Shown: positions 1 to 6,928 of the stretch, piece by piece
Position numbering within the stretch: position 1 is the stretch's first letter
How the letters are laid out: the number at the start of each line of letters is the position of its first letter
Assembly: GCA_028292565.1 (NCBI GenBank)
Contig: JAQGMD010000117.1
Location: 1-7,632, forward strand
From: Burkholderia sp.
GTDB taxonomy: Bacteria; Pseudomonadota; Gammaproteobacteria; Burkholderiales; Burkholderiaceae
Direction: 5' to 3'
Length of the DNA stretch: 7,632 nt
Program-made: the position numbers and the translations under genes
The notes under the pieces: generated by a model
The model's database searches: none
What the model saw: the letters and a program-made list of their open reading frames with translations, nothing else
Told to the model about the DNA's origin: nothing

Positions 1-1752
1 GCGGGGCAGGAGGAGTTCGGCTTCGCGGAACTCGGCACGGAATATTTCGGCCATGACCCCAAACCACATGAGGCTGCCGGCTTGCTGCTGAGGCTGCATG
101 GCGCGCCGATCTATTTCTACAAGAAAGGCAAAGGCCGTTACAAAGCGGCACCGGAAGCGTCGCTCAAGGCCGCCCTGGCCGGTATAGAAAAGAAGAAACA
201 ACAGGCGCTGGTCCAGGCCGAATATGTGGCTGAATTGAAAGCGAACCGTTTGCCCGAAGCAATAAAGGCGATGGCGTTGCAACTGCTTTTCAAACCGGAC
301 AAGAACAGCATCGAATACAAGGCGCTGGACGAGGCATGCCACGAGCTGCAACTCACGCCGCAACGCATGATGGTGTCGGCAGGCGGCATAGCGTCGCCTA
401 AAGACCTGCACCTGTCGAAGTTCCTGTTTGAGCAATTCCCGAAAGGCACCGGCTTTCCATTGGTCGCGCTGCCGTCGGCGCCGGTCCTGCCGGTGGCCGA
501 TGTGCAGGCGTTCTCGATCGATGATGTGACGACCACTGAAATCGATGACGCGTTCTCCGTCGTTACCCTGGCGGATGGCAAAGTCCGGGTCGGCATCCAT
601 ATTGCCGCTCCCGCATTGGGTATACGGCGCGACGATGCGCTCGATGCGATTGCGCGGCAGCGGCTGTCGACCGTGTATATGCCGGGTGACAAAATCACCA
701 TGCTGCCGGACACTCTGGTGGAGGCCTTCACTCTGGCAGAGGGCAGGACCTGCCCGGCGCTGTCGCTGTATGTCACGCTCGATCCGAAAGACTGGTCGGT
801 CATCTCAACCGAAACCAAGGCCGAAGCCGTGCCGATTGCAGCCAATCTGCGGCACAACGATCTCGATGCGCTGGTGACCGAAGAGAATCTTTCCGCCGGC
901 GCCGGCGAATATCCGCACAAGGCCGATATTTCGTTGATCTGGCAGTGGGCCCAGATCCTGGAACAAGGACGCATGGCCAAACGCGAAAGCTTCGGCTTGC
1001 GACCGGAACAGACCAACCGGGTCGACTTCAATTTCTACGTGGATGATGACGTGGTGACCATCGCACGCCGCAAGCGCGGTGCGCCGCTCGACAAGATCGT
1101 GGCGGAGCTGATGATCTTTGCCAACAGTACCTGGGGCAAATTGATGCATGACCATGGCGTGCCGGGTATCTACCGCGCCCAGGGCGGCGGGAGCGGCGGT
1201 TGGACGGCCAAGATGCAGGTTCGCATGGTTACCCACGCCGCGCCCCATCAGGGCCTCGGCGTTGATCAGTATGCATGGAGCACTTCGCCGTTGAGGCGCT
1301 ACACCGACCTGGTGAATCAGTGGCAGATCCTTGCTTGCGTCGAGCACGGTGTGACCGCGCCGCTGGTGGCGCCTTTCAAGCCGAAGGACGCCGACCTGTT
1401 CGCTGTGGTGTCCGCATTCGATGCGGCTTACGCTTCCTATGCCGATTTCCAGTCGAACATGGAGCGCTTCTGGTGCCTGCGCTGGCTCACCCAGGAAAAC
1501 GCCAGACAGGTCGATGCCGTCGTACTGAAAGATGAAGTGTTGCGTCTTGTTGACATCCCGTTGATCATCAGGTTGCCAGGTATGCCACAGGCCGCGCGCG
1601 GCACGCAAGTCAGGCTGGACCTGATCCGATGGGATGAAATCGACCTAACCATTGAGGCGCGCCTGCTTGAGATGGCGACTGCCGGCTCCGACGGCAATGA
1701 CGAAATAACCACAGCGGAGAGCGAGACGGATGCAGAATCGGTGCCGGAGTGA
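1..1752 (+). CDS. RNase II-family (RNB domain) 3'-5' exoribonuclease, 5'-truncated by window edge
   Basis: The reading frame is open from base 1 to the TGA at 1750-1752, giving 583 visible residues, so the true start lies upstream and the TTG at 82 is internal. The RNB catalytic core is clear. An acidic metal-binding cluster lies at residues 174-183 (SIDDVTTTEIDDAF, with D174, E180, D182, D183), followed by a VYMPGDKITMLP segment and by TSPLRRYTDLVNQ with the paired arginines R432 and R433. These match the Mg2+ site and RNA-clamping arginine of RNase II/RNase R, which degrade single-stranded RNA processively from the 3' end in the cytoplasm. Position 180 is Glu where E. coli RNase II has Asp207. 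A MERFWCLRWL segment follows the core. The C-terminal part is short and only faintly S1-like, and the last ~25 residues form an acidic tail. The protein belongs to the shorter RNB group often annotated simply as ribonuclease II, so I give no gene symbol. Family assignment is secure; substrate is not known. Confidence 0.93.
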   Translation, partial: AGQEEFGFAELGTEYFGHDPKPHEAAGLLLRLHGAPIYFYKKGKGRYKAAPEASLKAALAGIEKKKQQALVQAEYVAELKANRLPEAIKAMALQLLFKPDKNSIEYKALDEACHELQLTPQRMMVSAGGIASPKDLHLSKFLFEQFPKGTGFPLVALPSAPVLPVADVQAFSIDDVTTTEIDDAFSVVTLADGKVRVGIHIAAPALGIRRDDALDAIARQRLSTVYMPGDKITMLPDTLVEAFTLAEGRTCPALSLYVTLDPKDWSVISTETKAEAVPIAANLRHNDLDALVTEENLSAGAGEYPHKADISLIWQWAQILEQGRMAKRESFGLRPEQTNRVDFNFYVDDDVVTIARRKRGAPLDKIVAELMIFANSTWGKLMHDHGVPGIYRAQGGGSGGWTAKMQVRMVTHAAPHQGLGVDQYAWSTSPLRRYTDLVNQWQILACVEHGVTAPLVAPFKPKDADLFAVVSAFDAAYASYADFQSNMERFWCLRWLTQENARQVDAVVLKDEVLRLVDIPLIIRLPGMPQAARGTQVRLDLIRWDEIDLTIEARLLEMATAGSDGNDEITTAESETDAESVPE

Positions 1753-1794
1753 CGGTGTATGAAAAGTTCGTCTAAAAACCCGCGGGCTTTATCG

Positions 1795-1800
1795 TAAAAT
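1795..1800 (+). promoter_or_regulatory. Possible -10 element (TAAAAT) upstream of the TonB-like gene
   Basis: TAAAAT lies in the 80-base gap between the RNase gene and the TonB-like gene, 32 bases before the GTG start. Its context, CTTTATCGTAAAATTC, resembles betaproteobacterial promoters as I remember them. No good -35 hexamer is found at 16-18 bases: the nearest T-rich candidate, TTCGTC at 1766-1771, is 23 bases away. If real, it would drive the TonB-like gene, aroE and mtgA with a leader of about 25 bases. Confidence 0.28.
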
Positions 1801-1832
1801 TCACTCCTTCTGCAACCGCCTGTATTCTTCGC

Positions 1833-2726
1833 GTGAAGTTAGTCCTTCAAAACCGCACCCTCTCCATTGCCATTGCCGCGTCGGTACTGGCCCATGGCGC
1901 ACTGCTGGCGGTGCGTTTTGCCCCGCCGGATACATTCAAGTTCAAGCCCACCGATCCCGGGCTTGAAGTCATCCTGGTCAATTCCAAACATGCCAAGGCG
2001 CCGCTCAAGGCCGATGCCATCGCCCAGGCGAACCTCGACGGCGGCGGCAATGCGGACGCCGGACGAGCGAAGTCGCCGCTGCCGGACATGCGCAGGAGCG
2101 AGGACGGCGACAGCCTGAAAGCGATGCAGCGCCGTATCGAAGAGCTGGAAAAACAGCAGCGCATGCTGGCCCAGATACACAAGAAGTCACCCTCGCTGCT
2201 GGCAAGCTCAGAAGATATCGTGAACCCGAAGGATGTGCAGCCACAGCCCAATGGCGCCGATGTCGCCGATAGCGCGAAAGAGATCCGGCGTCGGGAAGCG
2301 GAGATCCACAAGCAAATTGAGGATTACAACAAGCGTCCGAAGAAAACCTTTATTTCGCCCAGCACCAGGGAAGCCGGTTATGCGATGTACTATGACTCGC
2401 TGCGCCAGCGCATCGAGAAAATGGGAACGCTCAACTTTCCTCAAAAAGACGGTAAAAAGCTGTATGGTGAGTTGGTGATCTCGATCCCCATTTTCCATGA
2501 CGGCACCCTCTATGACAGAGAAGGCGGCATGACCGTCAACAAGTCGTCCGGCAATCCGGCGCTGGACGAGGCGGCCAAACGCATCGTACGTAGCTCGGCG
2601 CCGTTCGGCAGGTTCCCGAAGAATATGCGAACGGCCGGCAAGGACGATGTGTGGGTCCTGGTTACCAATTTCAGGTTTACGCGCGACGGCGGGATCGAGA
2701 CCAAATTGCAGGCTCCCGGGAATTGA
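1833..2726 (+). CDS. TonB-like energy transducer protein
   Basis: A 297-residue inner-membrane-anchored periplasmic protein. A short basic N-terminus precedes one hydrophobic segment (about residues 9-30). Within it, S17-V-L-A-H21-G-A matches the SxxxH pair of E. coli TonB (Ser16, His20), which is needed for coupling to ExbB/ExbD. Residues 93-118 are rich in charge and predicted coiled coil ([15 protein letters not shown]), and a second charged helical stretch lies at about 148-168. From about 183 to 290 there is a TonB C-terminal-type domain: [41 protein letters not shown], and FRFTRDG near the end. The usual long Pro-Glu/Pro-Lys spacer of TonB is absent. Translation starts at GTG 1833: an in-frame TAA at 1773-1775 and the lack of any ATG, GTG or TTG between leave no alternative that keeps the membrane segment, and there is no evident Shine-Dalgarno. 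It probably links proton motive force to an outer-membrane process; the partner receptor is unknown. Confidence 0.88.
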   Translation: MKLVLQNRTLSIAIAASVLAHGALLAVRFAPPDTFKFKPTDPGLEVILVNSKHAKAPLKADAIAQANLDGGGNADAGRAKSPLPDMRRSEDGDSLKAMQRRIEELEKQQRMLAQIHKKSPSLLASSEDIVNPKDVQPQPNGADVADSAKEIRRREAEIHKQIEDYNKRPKKTFISPSTREAGYAMYYDSLRQRIEKMGTLNFPQKDGKKLYGELVISIPIFHDGTLYDREGGMTVNKSSGNPALDEAAKRIVRSSAPFGRFPKNMRTAGKDDVWVLVTNFRFTRDGGIETKLQAPGN

Positions 2727-2731
2727 ACGAC

Positions 2732-3544
2732 ATGACTGATCGCTATGCAGTCATAGGGAATCCGATTGCTCACAGCAAATCCCCGGACATCCATGCGCGC
2801 TTTGCCGCGCAAACGAACCAGGATTTGACGTACGACTGCCTGCTCGCGCCGCTGGAAGGATTTGCGGAGGCCGTACGCGCATTTATCGCGCAAGGCGGGA
2901 AGGGCGCTAATGTGACAGTCCCTTTCAAGCTCGACGCCCACGCATTGGCGACCACGTTGACTGCGCGTGCGCGTGCAGCCGGCGCGGTCAATACCCTCAA
3001 GTTCGATGGCGATACCATTCTGGGCGATAACACCGACGGCATGGGCCTGGTTGCAGACGTCATGCGCAATGCCGGTGTAGCGCTCCGCGGCGCCCGCGTG
3101 TTGTTGCTTGGGGCGGGTGGTGCGGCACGCGGTGTGCTTTTGCCGTTGCTGAACGAAGAGCCTGCCGAACTGGTCATCGCCAACCGCACGCTGTCGAAGG
3201 CCGCTGAACTGGCCACGCAGTTTGCCGCGCAGGGGAATTTGCGCGCCGCCGATTTTGCCGCTGCAGACGGGCGGTTCGACATCATCGTCAATGCCACTTC
3301 CGCGAGTCTTGCTGCTGATGTGCCGCCGATCCCGTCCACTACGATCGGTACGAACACGTTCGCCTACGACATGATGTATGGGAAGGGGCCTACCGTGTTC
3401 ATGCGCTTTGCGGCGCAACACGGCGCGACAGTTCGCGACGGCCTCGGGATGCTGGTGGAGCAGGCGGCGGAATCGTTCCATGTGTGGCGCGGAGTGCGCC
3501 CGGATACCGCGCCGGTGTTCGCAGAATTGCGCGCCAAGCTGTAA
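2732..3544 (+). CDS. aroE: Shikimate dehydrogenase (NADP+)
   Basis: Reduces 3-dehydroshikimate to shikimate with NADPH in the cytoplasm, the fourth step of the shikimate pathway to aromatic amino acids and folate. The product is 270 residues, normal for AroE. Substrate-site residues are all visible: S15 and S17 in [10 protein letters not shown], catalytic K66 in NVTVPFK, N87 in GAVNT, D102 in GDNTDG, and Q244 in GMLVEQAA. The nucleotide-binding half has the glycine loop GAGGAARG (127-134), the NRT motif (151-153) typical of NADP specificity, and NATSAS (187-192). The ATG at 2732 is chosen because [11 protein letters not shown] is the family N-terminus. The frame is open further upstream but that part overlaps the preceding gene. 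The start is 5 bases after the TonB-like stop, and mtgA begins 4 bases after the aroE stop, which points to one transcript and coupled translation. Nothing unusual is seen in the active site. Confidence 0.97.
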   Translation: MTDRYAVIGNPIAHSKSPDIHARFAAQTNQDLTYDCLLAPLEGFAEAVRAFIAQGGKGANVTVPFKLDAHALATTLTARARAAGAVNTLKFDGDTILGDNTDGMGLVADVMRNAGVALRGARVLLLGAGGAARGVLLPLLNEEPAELVIANRTLSKAAELATQFAAQGNLRAADFAAADGRFDIIVNATSASLAADVPPIPSTTIGTNTFAYDMMYGKGPTVFMRFAAQHGATVRDGLGMLVEQAAESFHVWRGVRPDTAPVFAELRAKL

Positions 3545-3548
3545 CCGA

Positions 3549-4244
3549 ATGAAAATCCTGCGGAAGCTGTTTTTATGGCTCGTGATCGCGCCGGTCGTCA
3601 TCGTGCTGGCGCTCCAGGCCTATTTTTTCGCGCAGATCTGGTGGTGGGTAGACCATAACCCCGAAAGCACCAGCTTCATGCGCCATCAACTCTCTGTCCT
3701 GCGCGACAAGACTCCGGACGCCCGCCTGAAACACAAATGGGTGCCCTACAACCGAATTTCGAACAATCTCAAGCGCGCGATCATCGCGGCCGAGGATTCG
3801 AATTTTTCCGGGCATGAAGGCGTCGACTGGGAAGCGATGCAAAAAGCCTGGGAAAAGAACACGAAAAAGGGGAAGGTGGTTGCCGGCGGATCCACCATTA
3901 CCCAGCAGCTCGCGAAGAACCTGTTTCTGTCGGGTGACCGCAGCTACCTGCGCAAGGGGCAGGAGGTGGTGATCACCTACATGCTCGAATACTGTATGGA
4001 CAAGGAACGCATTTTCGAGATTTACCTCAACGTGGTCGAATGGGGAAATGGGGTGTTCGGCGCCGAGGCCGCGGCCCTGCACTACTACGGCGTGTCCGCC
4101 GCGCAACTAAGCGCGAGCCAGGCCGCGCGGCTTGCGGTCATGCTCCCCAAACCGCGCTTCTATGACAAGAATCGGGGCTCGTCTTACCTGGCGCGGCGTA
4201 CCGGCCTTATCCTGCGTCGCATGGGTTCGGCTGAGCTGCCCTAA
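3549..4244 (+). CDS. mtgA: Monofunctional biosynthetic peptidoglycan transglycosylase
   Basis: A 231-residue GT51 glycosyltransferase that polymerises lipid II into glycan strands at the periplasmic face of the inner membrane, without a transpeptidase domain. A single N-terminal membrane anchor spans about residues 7-30. GT51 motifs appear in order: [15 protein letters not shown] with catalytic E82, [16 protein letters not shown] (113-128), RKGQE with the second conserved glutamate E139, and [20 protein letters not shown] (154-173). Length and domain content match MtgA rather than a truncated class A PBP. The ATG at 3549 lies 4 bases after the aroE stop, lacks a strong Shine-Dalgarno and is probably reached by translational coupling. 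The frame extends upstream inside aroE, but the family N-terminus ([10 protein letters not shown]) begins here. I saw no terminator after the stop codon. Confidence 0.97.
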   Translation: MKILRKLFLWLVIAPVVIVLALQAYFFAQIWWWVDHNPESTSFMRHQLSVLRDKTPDARLKHKWVPYNRISNNLKRAIIAAEDSNFSGHEGVDWEAMQKAWEKNTKKGKVVAGGSTITQQLAKNLFLSGDRSYLRKGQEVVITYMLEYCMDKERIFEIYLNVVEWGNGVFGAEAAALHYYGVSAAQLSASQAARLAVMLPKPRFYDKNRGSSYLARRTGLILRRMGSAELP

Positions 4245-4318
4245 CCGCCAGGACACGCGCCGCTGATACCACTGGTTTCAAGGAGCTGCTGACTCATGGT
4301 TGGCCGCCGCTGCCATGC

Positions 4319-4347
4319 TTGCCTGTATTTCTCGATATAAGTACACT
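4319..4347 (+). promoter_or_regulatory. Candidate sigma70-type promoter for corA
   Basis: TTGCCT (4319-4324) and TACACT (4342-4347) each match the sigma70 -35 and -10 consensus at 4 of 6 positions and are separated by exactly 17 bases. Transcription would start near 4354 and give corA a leader of roughly 260 bases. This is the best-spaced hexamer pair I found between mtgA and corA, but it was judged by eye and chance matches are common. Confidence 0.4.
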
Positions 4348-4402
4348 TGCGCTGTTTTCGTTTCCGGAGACCCGTCTTGGGTAGCCCTAGTACACACTGT
4401 AG

Positions 4403-4418
4403 ACCGTCATGCGACGGT
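4403..4418 (+). repeat. Small inverted repeat (hairpin) in the corA leader
   Basis: ACCGTC and GACGGT form a perfect six-base-pair stem around an ATGC tetraloop. A second stem, AGATA/TATCT (4428-4443), follows ten bases later. No T-run follows either, so they are not simple terminators. They could be RNA structure in the corA leader or operator half-sites. Confidence 0.4.
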
Positions 4419-4453
4419 TATTCGGCGAGATAGCGCCTTATCTGCAAGCTTAA

Positions 4454-4463
4454 ACGCATGCGT
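4454..4463. repeat. 10-base perfect palindrome ACGCATGCGT
   Basis: A perfect two-fold symmetric 10-mer about 150 bases before the corA start and downstream of the candidate promoter. It could be a protein-binding site, but no known operator was recognised and only one copy was noticed. Confidence 0.3.
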
Positions 4464-4468
4464 CCTTA

Positions 4469-4615
4469 ATGCGCCTCTCGCCACAATTGCTGGTGGGCGG
4501 GCGCGTCCAGGCCAATCTCATGGCCGCGTTCCCAAAAGATAAATCAGCCGCGGACGAGCGTCTGCGGCAATGGCTGTGCGTCTGCCGACAGGCGCCCGGC
4601 CCGGAGAGCACATGA
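4469..4615 (+). CDS. Possible small ORF (48 aa) overlapping the corA start
   Basis: An ATG-to-TGA frame encodes 48 residues beginning MRLSPQLLVGGRVQ and ending RQAPGPEST. Its TGA at 4613-4615 overlaps the corA ATG as ATGA, the classic arrangement for translational coupling. By hand count about three quarters of its third codon positions are G or C, while the second positions are near half, which is the coding-like pattern of the neighbours. Against it: there is no Shine-Dalgarno before ATG 4469 (an internal ATG at 4520 has only a weak AGG), no membrane segment or recognisable domain, and I know no family with this sequence. It could be a corA leader peptide, an unrecognised small protein, or chance. 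Confidence 0.28.
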   Translation: MRLSPQLLVGGRVQANLMAAFPKDKSAADERLRQWLCVCRQAPGPEST

Positions 4616-5574
4616 TCAATGTATTCGTCTTGCAGAATGGGCGGCTGAACCAGGTCAATATCGAAAGCCGCAGTGACCTGGAGAAGCTCCAGCCCATCTG
4701 GGTTGACCTCACCGACCCCAACGACGAAGAACGCGCCTGGGTCAAAAGCATTTACGGTGTCACGCTGCCCGGTGAAGACGAAGTCAAAGACATTGAAGCA
4801 TCGGCCCGTTACTACGAGGCCGAAAACGGCGACCTCCATTTGCGTACCGATTTCCTGCTTGAAGAAGAGGACGGCCAGTCGAGGGTGGTCACCGTCGCCT
4901 TCATCCTGACCAAGAACATGCTGTTCTCGGTGCATGCCGACGATTTGCCGGTATTCCGGCTGGTGCGCATGCGCGCGCGTTCAAGGCCCGGTTCGATTGC
5001 CGATTACAAGGACGTGCTGCTCGATTTGTATGCGACGGACGCAGAGTACTCCGCCGATGCGCTGGAAGGCATATACCAGAGCCTGGAAGAAGTCAGCCGC
5101 AGTGTGCTGCAAAACGAGCTGAGCGATCAGGATGCTGCCGAGGTGCTGACTGCCATTGCGCGCGAGGAGGACTTGAATGGCCGCATCCGCCGCAACATGA
5201 TGGATACGCGTCGTGCGGTCAGCTTCCTGATGCGCGGCCGCCTGTTGAATTCGGATCAGTTCGAAGAGGGGCGGCAAATCCTGCGCGACATCGAATCCCT
5301 CGACAGCCACACATCATTCCTGTTCGATAAGATCAACTTCCTGATGGATGCGACCGTCGGTTTCATTAACATCAACCAGAACAAGATCATCAAGATTTTC
5401 TCGGTCGCTTCGGTCGCTTTCCTGCCGCCGACGCTGATTGCCAGCATCTACGGCATGAACTTCAAGCTGCTGCCGGAGCTGGACTGGAATTTCGGCTATC
5501 CGTTTGCGCTGGCGTTGATGGTGGCCAGCGCGATAGGCCCGTTCTGGTACTTCCGGCGACGCGGCTGGTTATAG
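4612..5574 (+). CDS. corA: Magnesium/cobalt transporter CorA
   Basis: A 320-residue CorA-type channel that carries Mg2+ (also Co2+ or Ni2+ in some members) across the inner membrane as a homopentamer. The long acidic cytoplasmic N-terminal domain contains the conserved DIEASARYYE stretch (60-69) and FRLVRMRARS (115-124). The stalk helix includes RQILRDIESL and leads into GFININQNKIIKIFSV and the first membrane helix (about 263-280). The signature YGMNF has G281-M282-N283, which form the selectivity loop, followed by LPEL and a second membrane helix (about 295-314) ending in FRRRGWL. It closely resembles E. coli CorA throughout, including both ends. ATG 4612 is chosen because MINVFVLQNGRL aligns with the E. 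coli N-terminus and GGAGAG (4603-4608) precedes it; an in-frame ATG at 4570 has no ribosome site. It is probably transcribed separately from mtgA and is convergent with hemL. Confidence 0.96.
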   Translation: MINVFVLQNGRLNQVNIESRSDLEKLQPIWVDLTDPNDEERAWVKSIYGVTLPGEDEVKDIEASARYYEAENGDLHLRTDFLLEEEDGQSRVVTVAFILTKNMLFSVHADDLPVFRLVRMRARSRPGSIADYKDVLLDLYATDAEYSADALEGIYQSLEEVSRSVLQNELSDQDAAEVLTAIAREEDLNGRIRRNMMDTRRAVSFLMRGRLLNSDQFEEGRQILRDIESLDSHTSFLFDKINFLMDATVGFININQNKIIKIFSVASVAFLPPTLIASIYGMNFKLLPELDWNFGYPFALALMVASAIGPFWYFRRRGWL

Positions 5575-5580
5575 CCACTC

Positions 5581-5614
5581 CGATGTCCGGTAGTCCTCGC
5601 GCGACCGGACATCG
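5581..5614. terminator. 11-bp perfect inverted repeat between convergent corA and hemL
   Basis: CGATGTCCGGT (5581-5591) and ACCGGACATCG (5604-5614) are perfect reverse complements around a 12-base loop. The repeat begins 6 bases after the corA stop and ends 9 bases before the hemL stop. The placement suggests a bidirectional transcription barrier or 3'-end stabilising hairpin. Neither side carries a T-run, so it is not a canonical intrinsic terminator; Rho-dependent ending or mRNA protection is equally possible. Confidence 0.6.
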
Positions 5615-5623
5615 CCTGATGGA

Positions 5624-6907
5624 TCAACCCAATGCAGCAAACGCCTTGCGCGCCGCAGTGATCGTCGCATCGATCACTGCATCATCGTGCCGCGCTGAGA
5701 CGAAACCGGCTTCGAATGCAGAAGGCGCAAGATACACGCCCTGGTCCAGCATCGCATGGAAGAACCGGTTGAACTTCTCTTTGTCACAGCCCATTACCGC
5801 AGCGTAGGTTGCCGGGACCTCGTTCGCAAAATACAGCCCGAACATTCCGCCGACTGAATCGGCGCAGAAGGTAACCCCTTCATCCCTCGCCGCGCTGGAC
5901 AGGCCTTGCGCCAGCTTTGCCGTTTGCGCAGAGAGCGACTCGTAAAAGCCGGGCGCCTGGATCAGTTTGAGGGTGCTCATGCCGGCCGCAACAGCGACTG
6001 GATTTCCCGACAGCGTACCGGCCTGGTAAACCGGTCCCAGCGGCGCCAGGTATTTCATGATGTCGGCCCGCCCGCCAAACGCGGCAACCGGCATCCCGCC
6101 GCCGATAACTTTCCCGAGTACGGTGAGGTCCGGCTTAGTGTCATACAGCGTTTGCGCGCCGCCGAGCGCGACCCGGAATCCCGACATCACCTCATCGAAA
6201 ATGAGCAGCGCGCCATGCTGTGTGCAAAGGCGGCGCATGGCCTGCAGGAATTCGGGCGTCGGCCGCACCAGGTTCATGTTTCCTGCTACGGGTTCCACGA
6301 TCACACAGGCAATCGTGCTACCCATCTCCCTGAATGCGTCTTCGAGCTGCTGCGGGTTGTTGTAGTCGAGCACCACGGTGTGTTTGGCAAAATCTTCGGG
6401 TACGCCGGCTGAAGTCGGGTTGCCGAACGTGAGCAGCCCGCTGCCCGCCTTCACCAACAGGGAATCGGCGTGGCCGTGATAGCAGCCTTCGAACTTGATA
6501 ATCTTGTCGCGTCCCGTTGCACCGCGCGCCAGCCGCAACGCGCTCATGGCGGCTTCCGTGCCGCTCGATACCAGACGCACCTGTTCGATCGACGGCAGCA
6601 GGCGGCAGATTTCTTCCGCCATTTCGATTTCGCCCTCGGTGGGCGCGCCGAAACTCAAGCCTCTTGCGGCTGCTTCTGGCACCGCCTTTACTACGGTTGG
6701 ATGCGAATGGCCGAGGATCATCGGTCCCCATGAACCGATGTAATCGATATAGCGCTTGTCGTCCGCATCCCAGAACCAGGCGCCTTCCGCGCGGGTGATG
6801 AAGCGCGGTGTGCCGCCGACCGAGCGAAAGGCGCGAACCGGTGAGTTGACGCCGCCCGGCGTGCCGATCTGCGCGCGAGCAAATAGAGTGTCGTTCTTGG
6901 AAGTCAT
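5624..6907 (-). CDS. hemL: Glutamate-1-semialdehyde 2,1-aminomutase
   Basis: A PLP enzyme that converts glutamate-1-semialdehyde to 5-aminolevulinate, the last step of the C5 route into haem and other tetrapyrroles, in the cytoplasm. It has 427 residues, the normal family length. Visible landmarks: the N-terminal [18 protein letters not shown] (114-119) for phosphate binding; GCYHGHAD (141-148); FDEVMSGFR (237-245) with D238 against the pyridine nitrogen; [16 protein letters not shown] with the Schiff-base lysine K266; and GTLSGNP (297-303). All expected catalytic residues are present. The start is the ATG whose complement is 6905-6907, and [13 protein letters not shown] fits the family N-terminus. 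An AGG about eight bases upstream is a weak ribosome site. It lies 21 bases downstream of the ThiD-like gene, so the two are probably cotranscribed. It is convergent with corA. Confidence 0.97.
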   Translation of the reverse strand: MTSKNDTLFARAQIGTPGGVNSPVRAFRSVGGTPRFITRAEGAWFWDADDKRYIDYIGSWGPMILGHSHPTVVKAVPEAAARGLSFGAPTEGEIEMAEEICRLLPSIEQVRLVSSGTEAAMSALRLARGATGRDKIIKFEGCYHGHADSLLVKAGSGLLTFGNPTSAGVPEDFAKHTVVLDYNNPQQLEDAFREMGSTIACVIVEPVAGNMNLVRPTPEFLQAMRRLCTQHGALLIFDEVMSGFRVALGGAQTLYDTKPDLTVLGKVIGGGMPVAAFGGRADIMKYLAPLGPVYQAGTLSGNPVAVAAGMSTLKLIQAPGFYESLSAQTAKLAQGLSSAARDEGVTFCADSVGGMFGLYFANEVPATYAAVMGCDKEKFNRFFHAMLDQGVYLAPSAFEAGFVSARHDDAVIDATITAARKAFAALG

Positions 6908-6928
6908 ACGTAAAGCCTGGGAAAAGAA

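Larger units (their letters stand above)
4245..4611 (+). other. mtgA-corA intergenic region / probable corA leader
   Basis: This 367-base stretch holds no confidently identified gene. It contains a plausible promoter (TTGCCT at 4319-4324, TACACT at 4342-4347) and several small symmetries: CATGG/CCATG arms at 4295-4299 and 4313-4317; a six-base-pair stem with an ATGC loop at 4403-4418; a five-base-pair stem AGATA/TATCT at 4428-4443; and the perfect 10-base palindrome ACGCATGCGT at 4454-4463. An AAGGAG-preceded 14-codon ORF (4296-4340) and a 48-codon ORF (4469-4615) also lie here. None of the stems is followed by a T-run, so I see no standard terminator for mtgA. No tRNA or known riboswitch was recognised by eye. 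Confidence 0.6.

Noticed and set aside
82..84. TTG as the start of the RNase II-family gene
   Set aside because: The frame is open to base 1 with plausible coding sequence, so the gene begins outside the window.
138..1608. Antisense open frames (138-1031 and 805-1608, minus) inside the RNase II-family gene
   Set aside because: Low-complexity Ser/Ala/Arg-rich or His-rich products opposite a clear RNB domain; codon-shadow frames.
1774..1790. Terminator-like AAAAACCCGCGGGCTTT after the RNase gene
   Set aside because: The symmetric core CCCGCGGG leaves no room for a loop with a useful stem, and the following T-run is only three bases.
2510..3601. Long antisense open frame (363 codons, minus strand) across the TonB-like gene, aroE and the start of mtgA
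   Set aside because: It runs opposite to well-supported genes, spans several gene boundaries and its product has no recognisable domain; such frames are expected in GC-rich coding DNA.
4300..4542. 80-codon TTG-start frame in the mtgA-corA gap
   Set aside because: Rare start codon without a ribosome site, no domain, and it crosses into the overlapping 48-codon frame that has better coding character.
4570..4611. Upstream in-frame ATG as the corA start
   Set aside because: No Shine-Dalgarno, and the extra 14 residues have no counterpart in CorA; ATG 4612 has GGAGAG and aligns with the family N-terminus.
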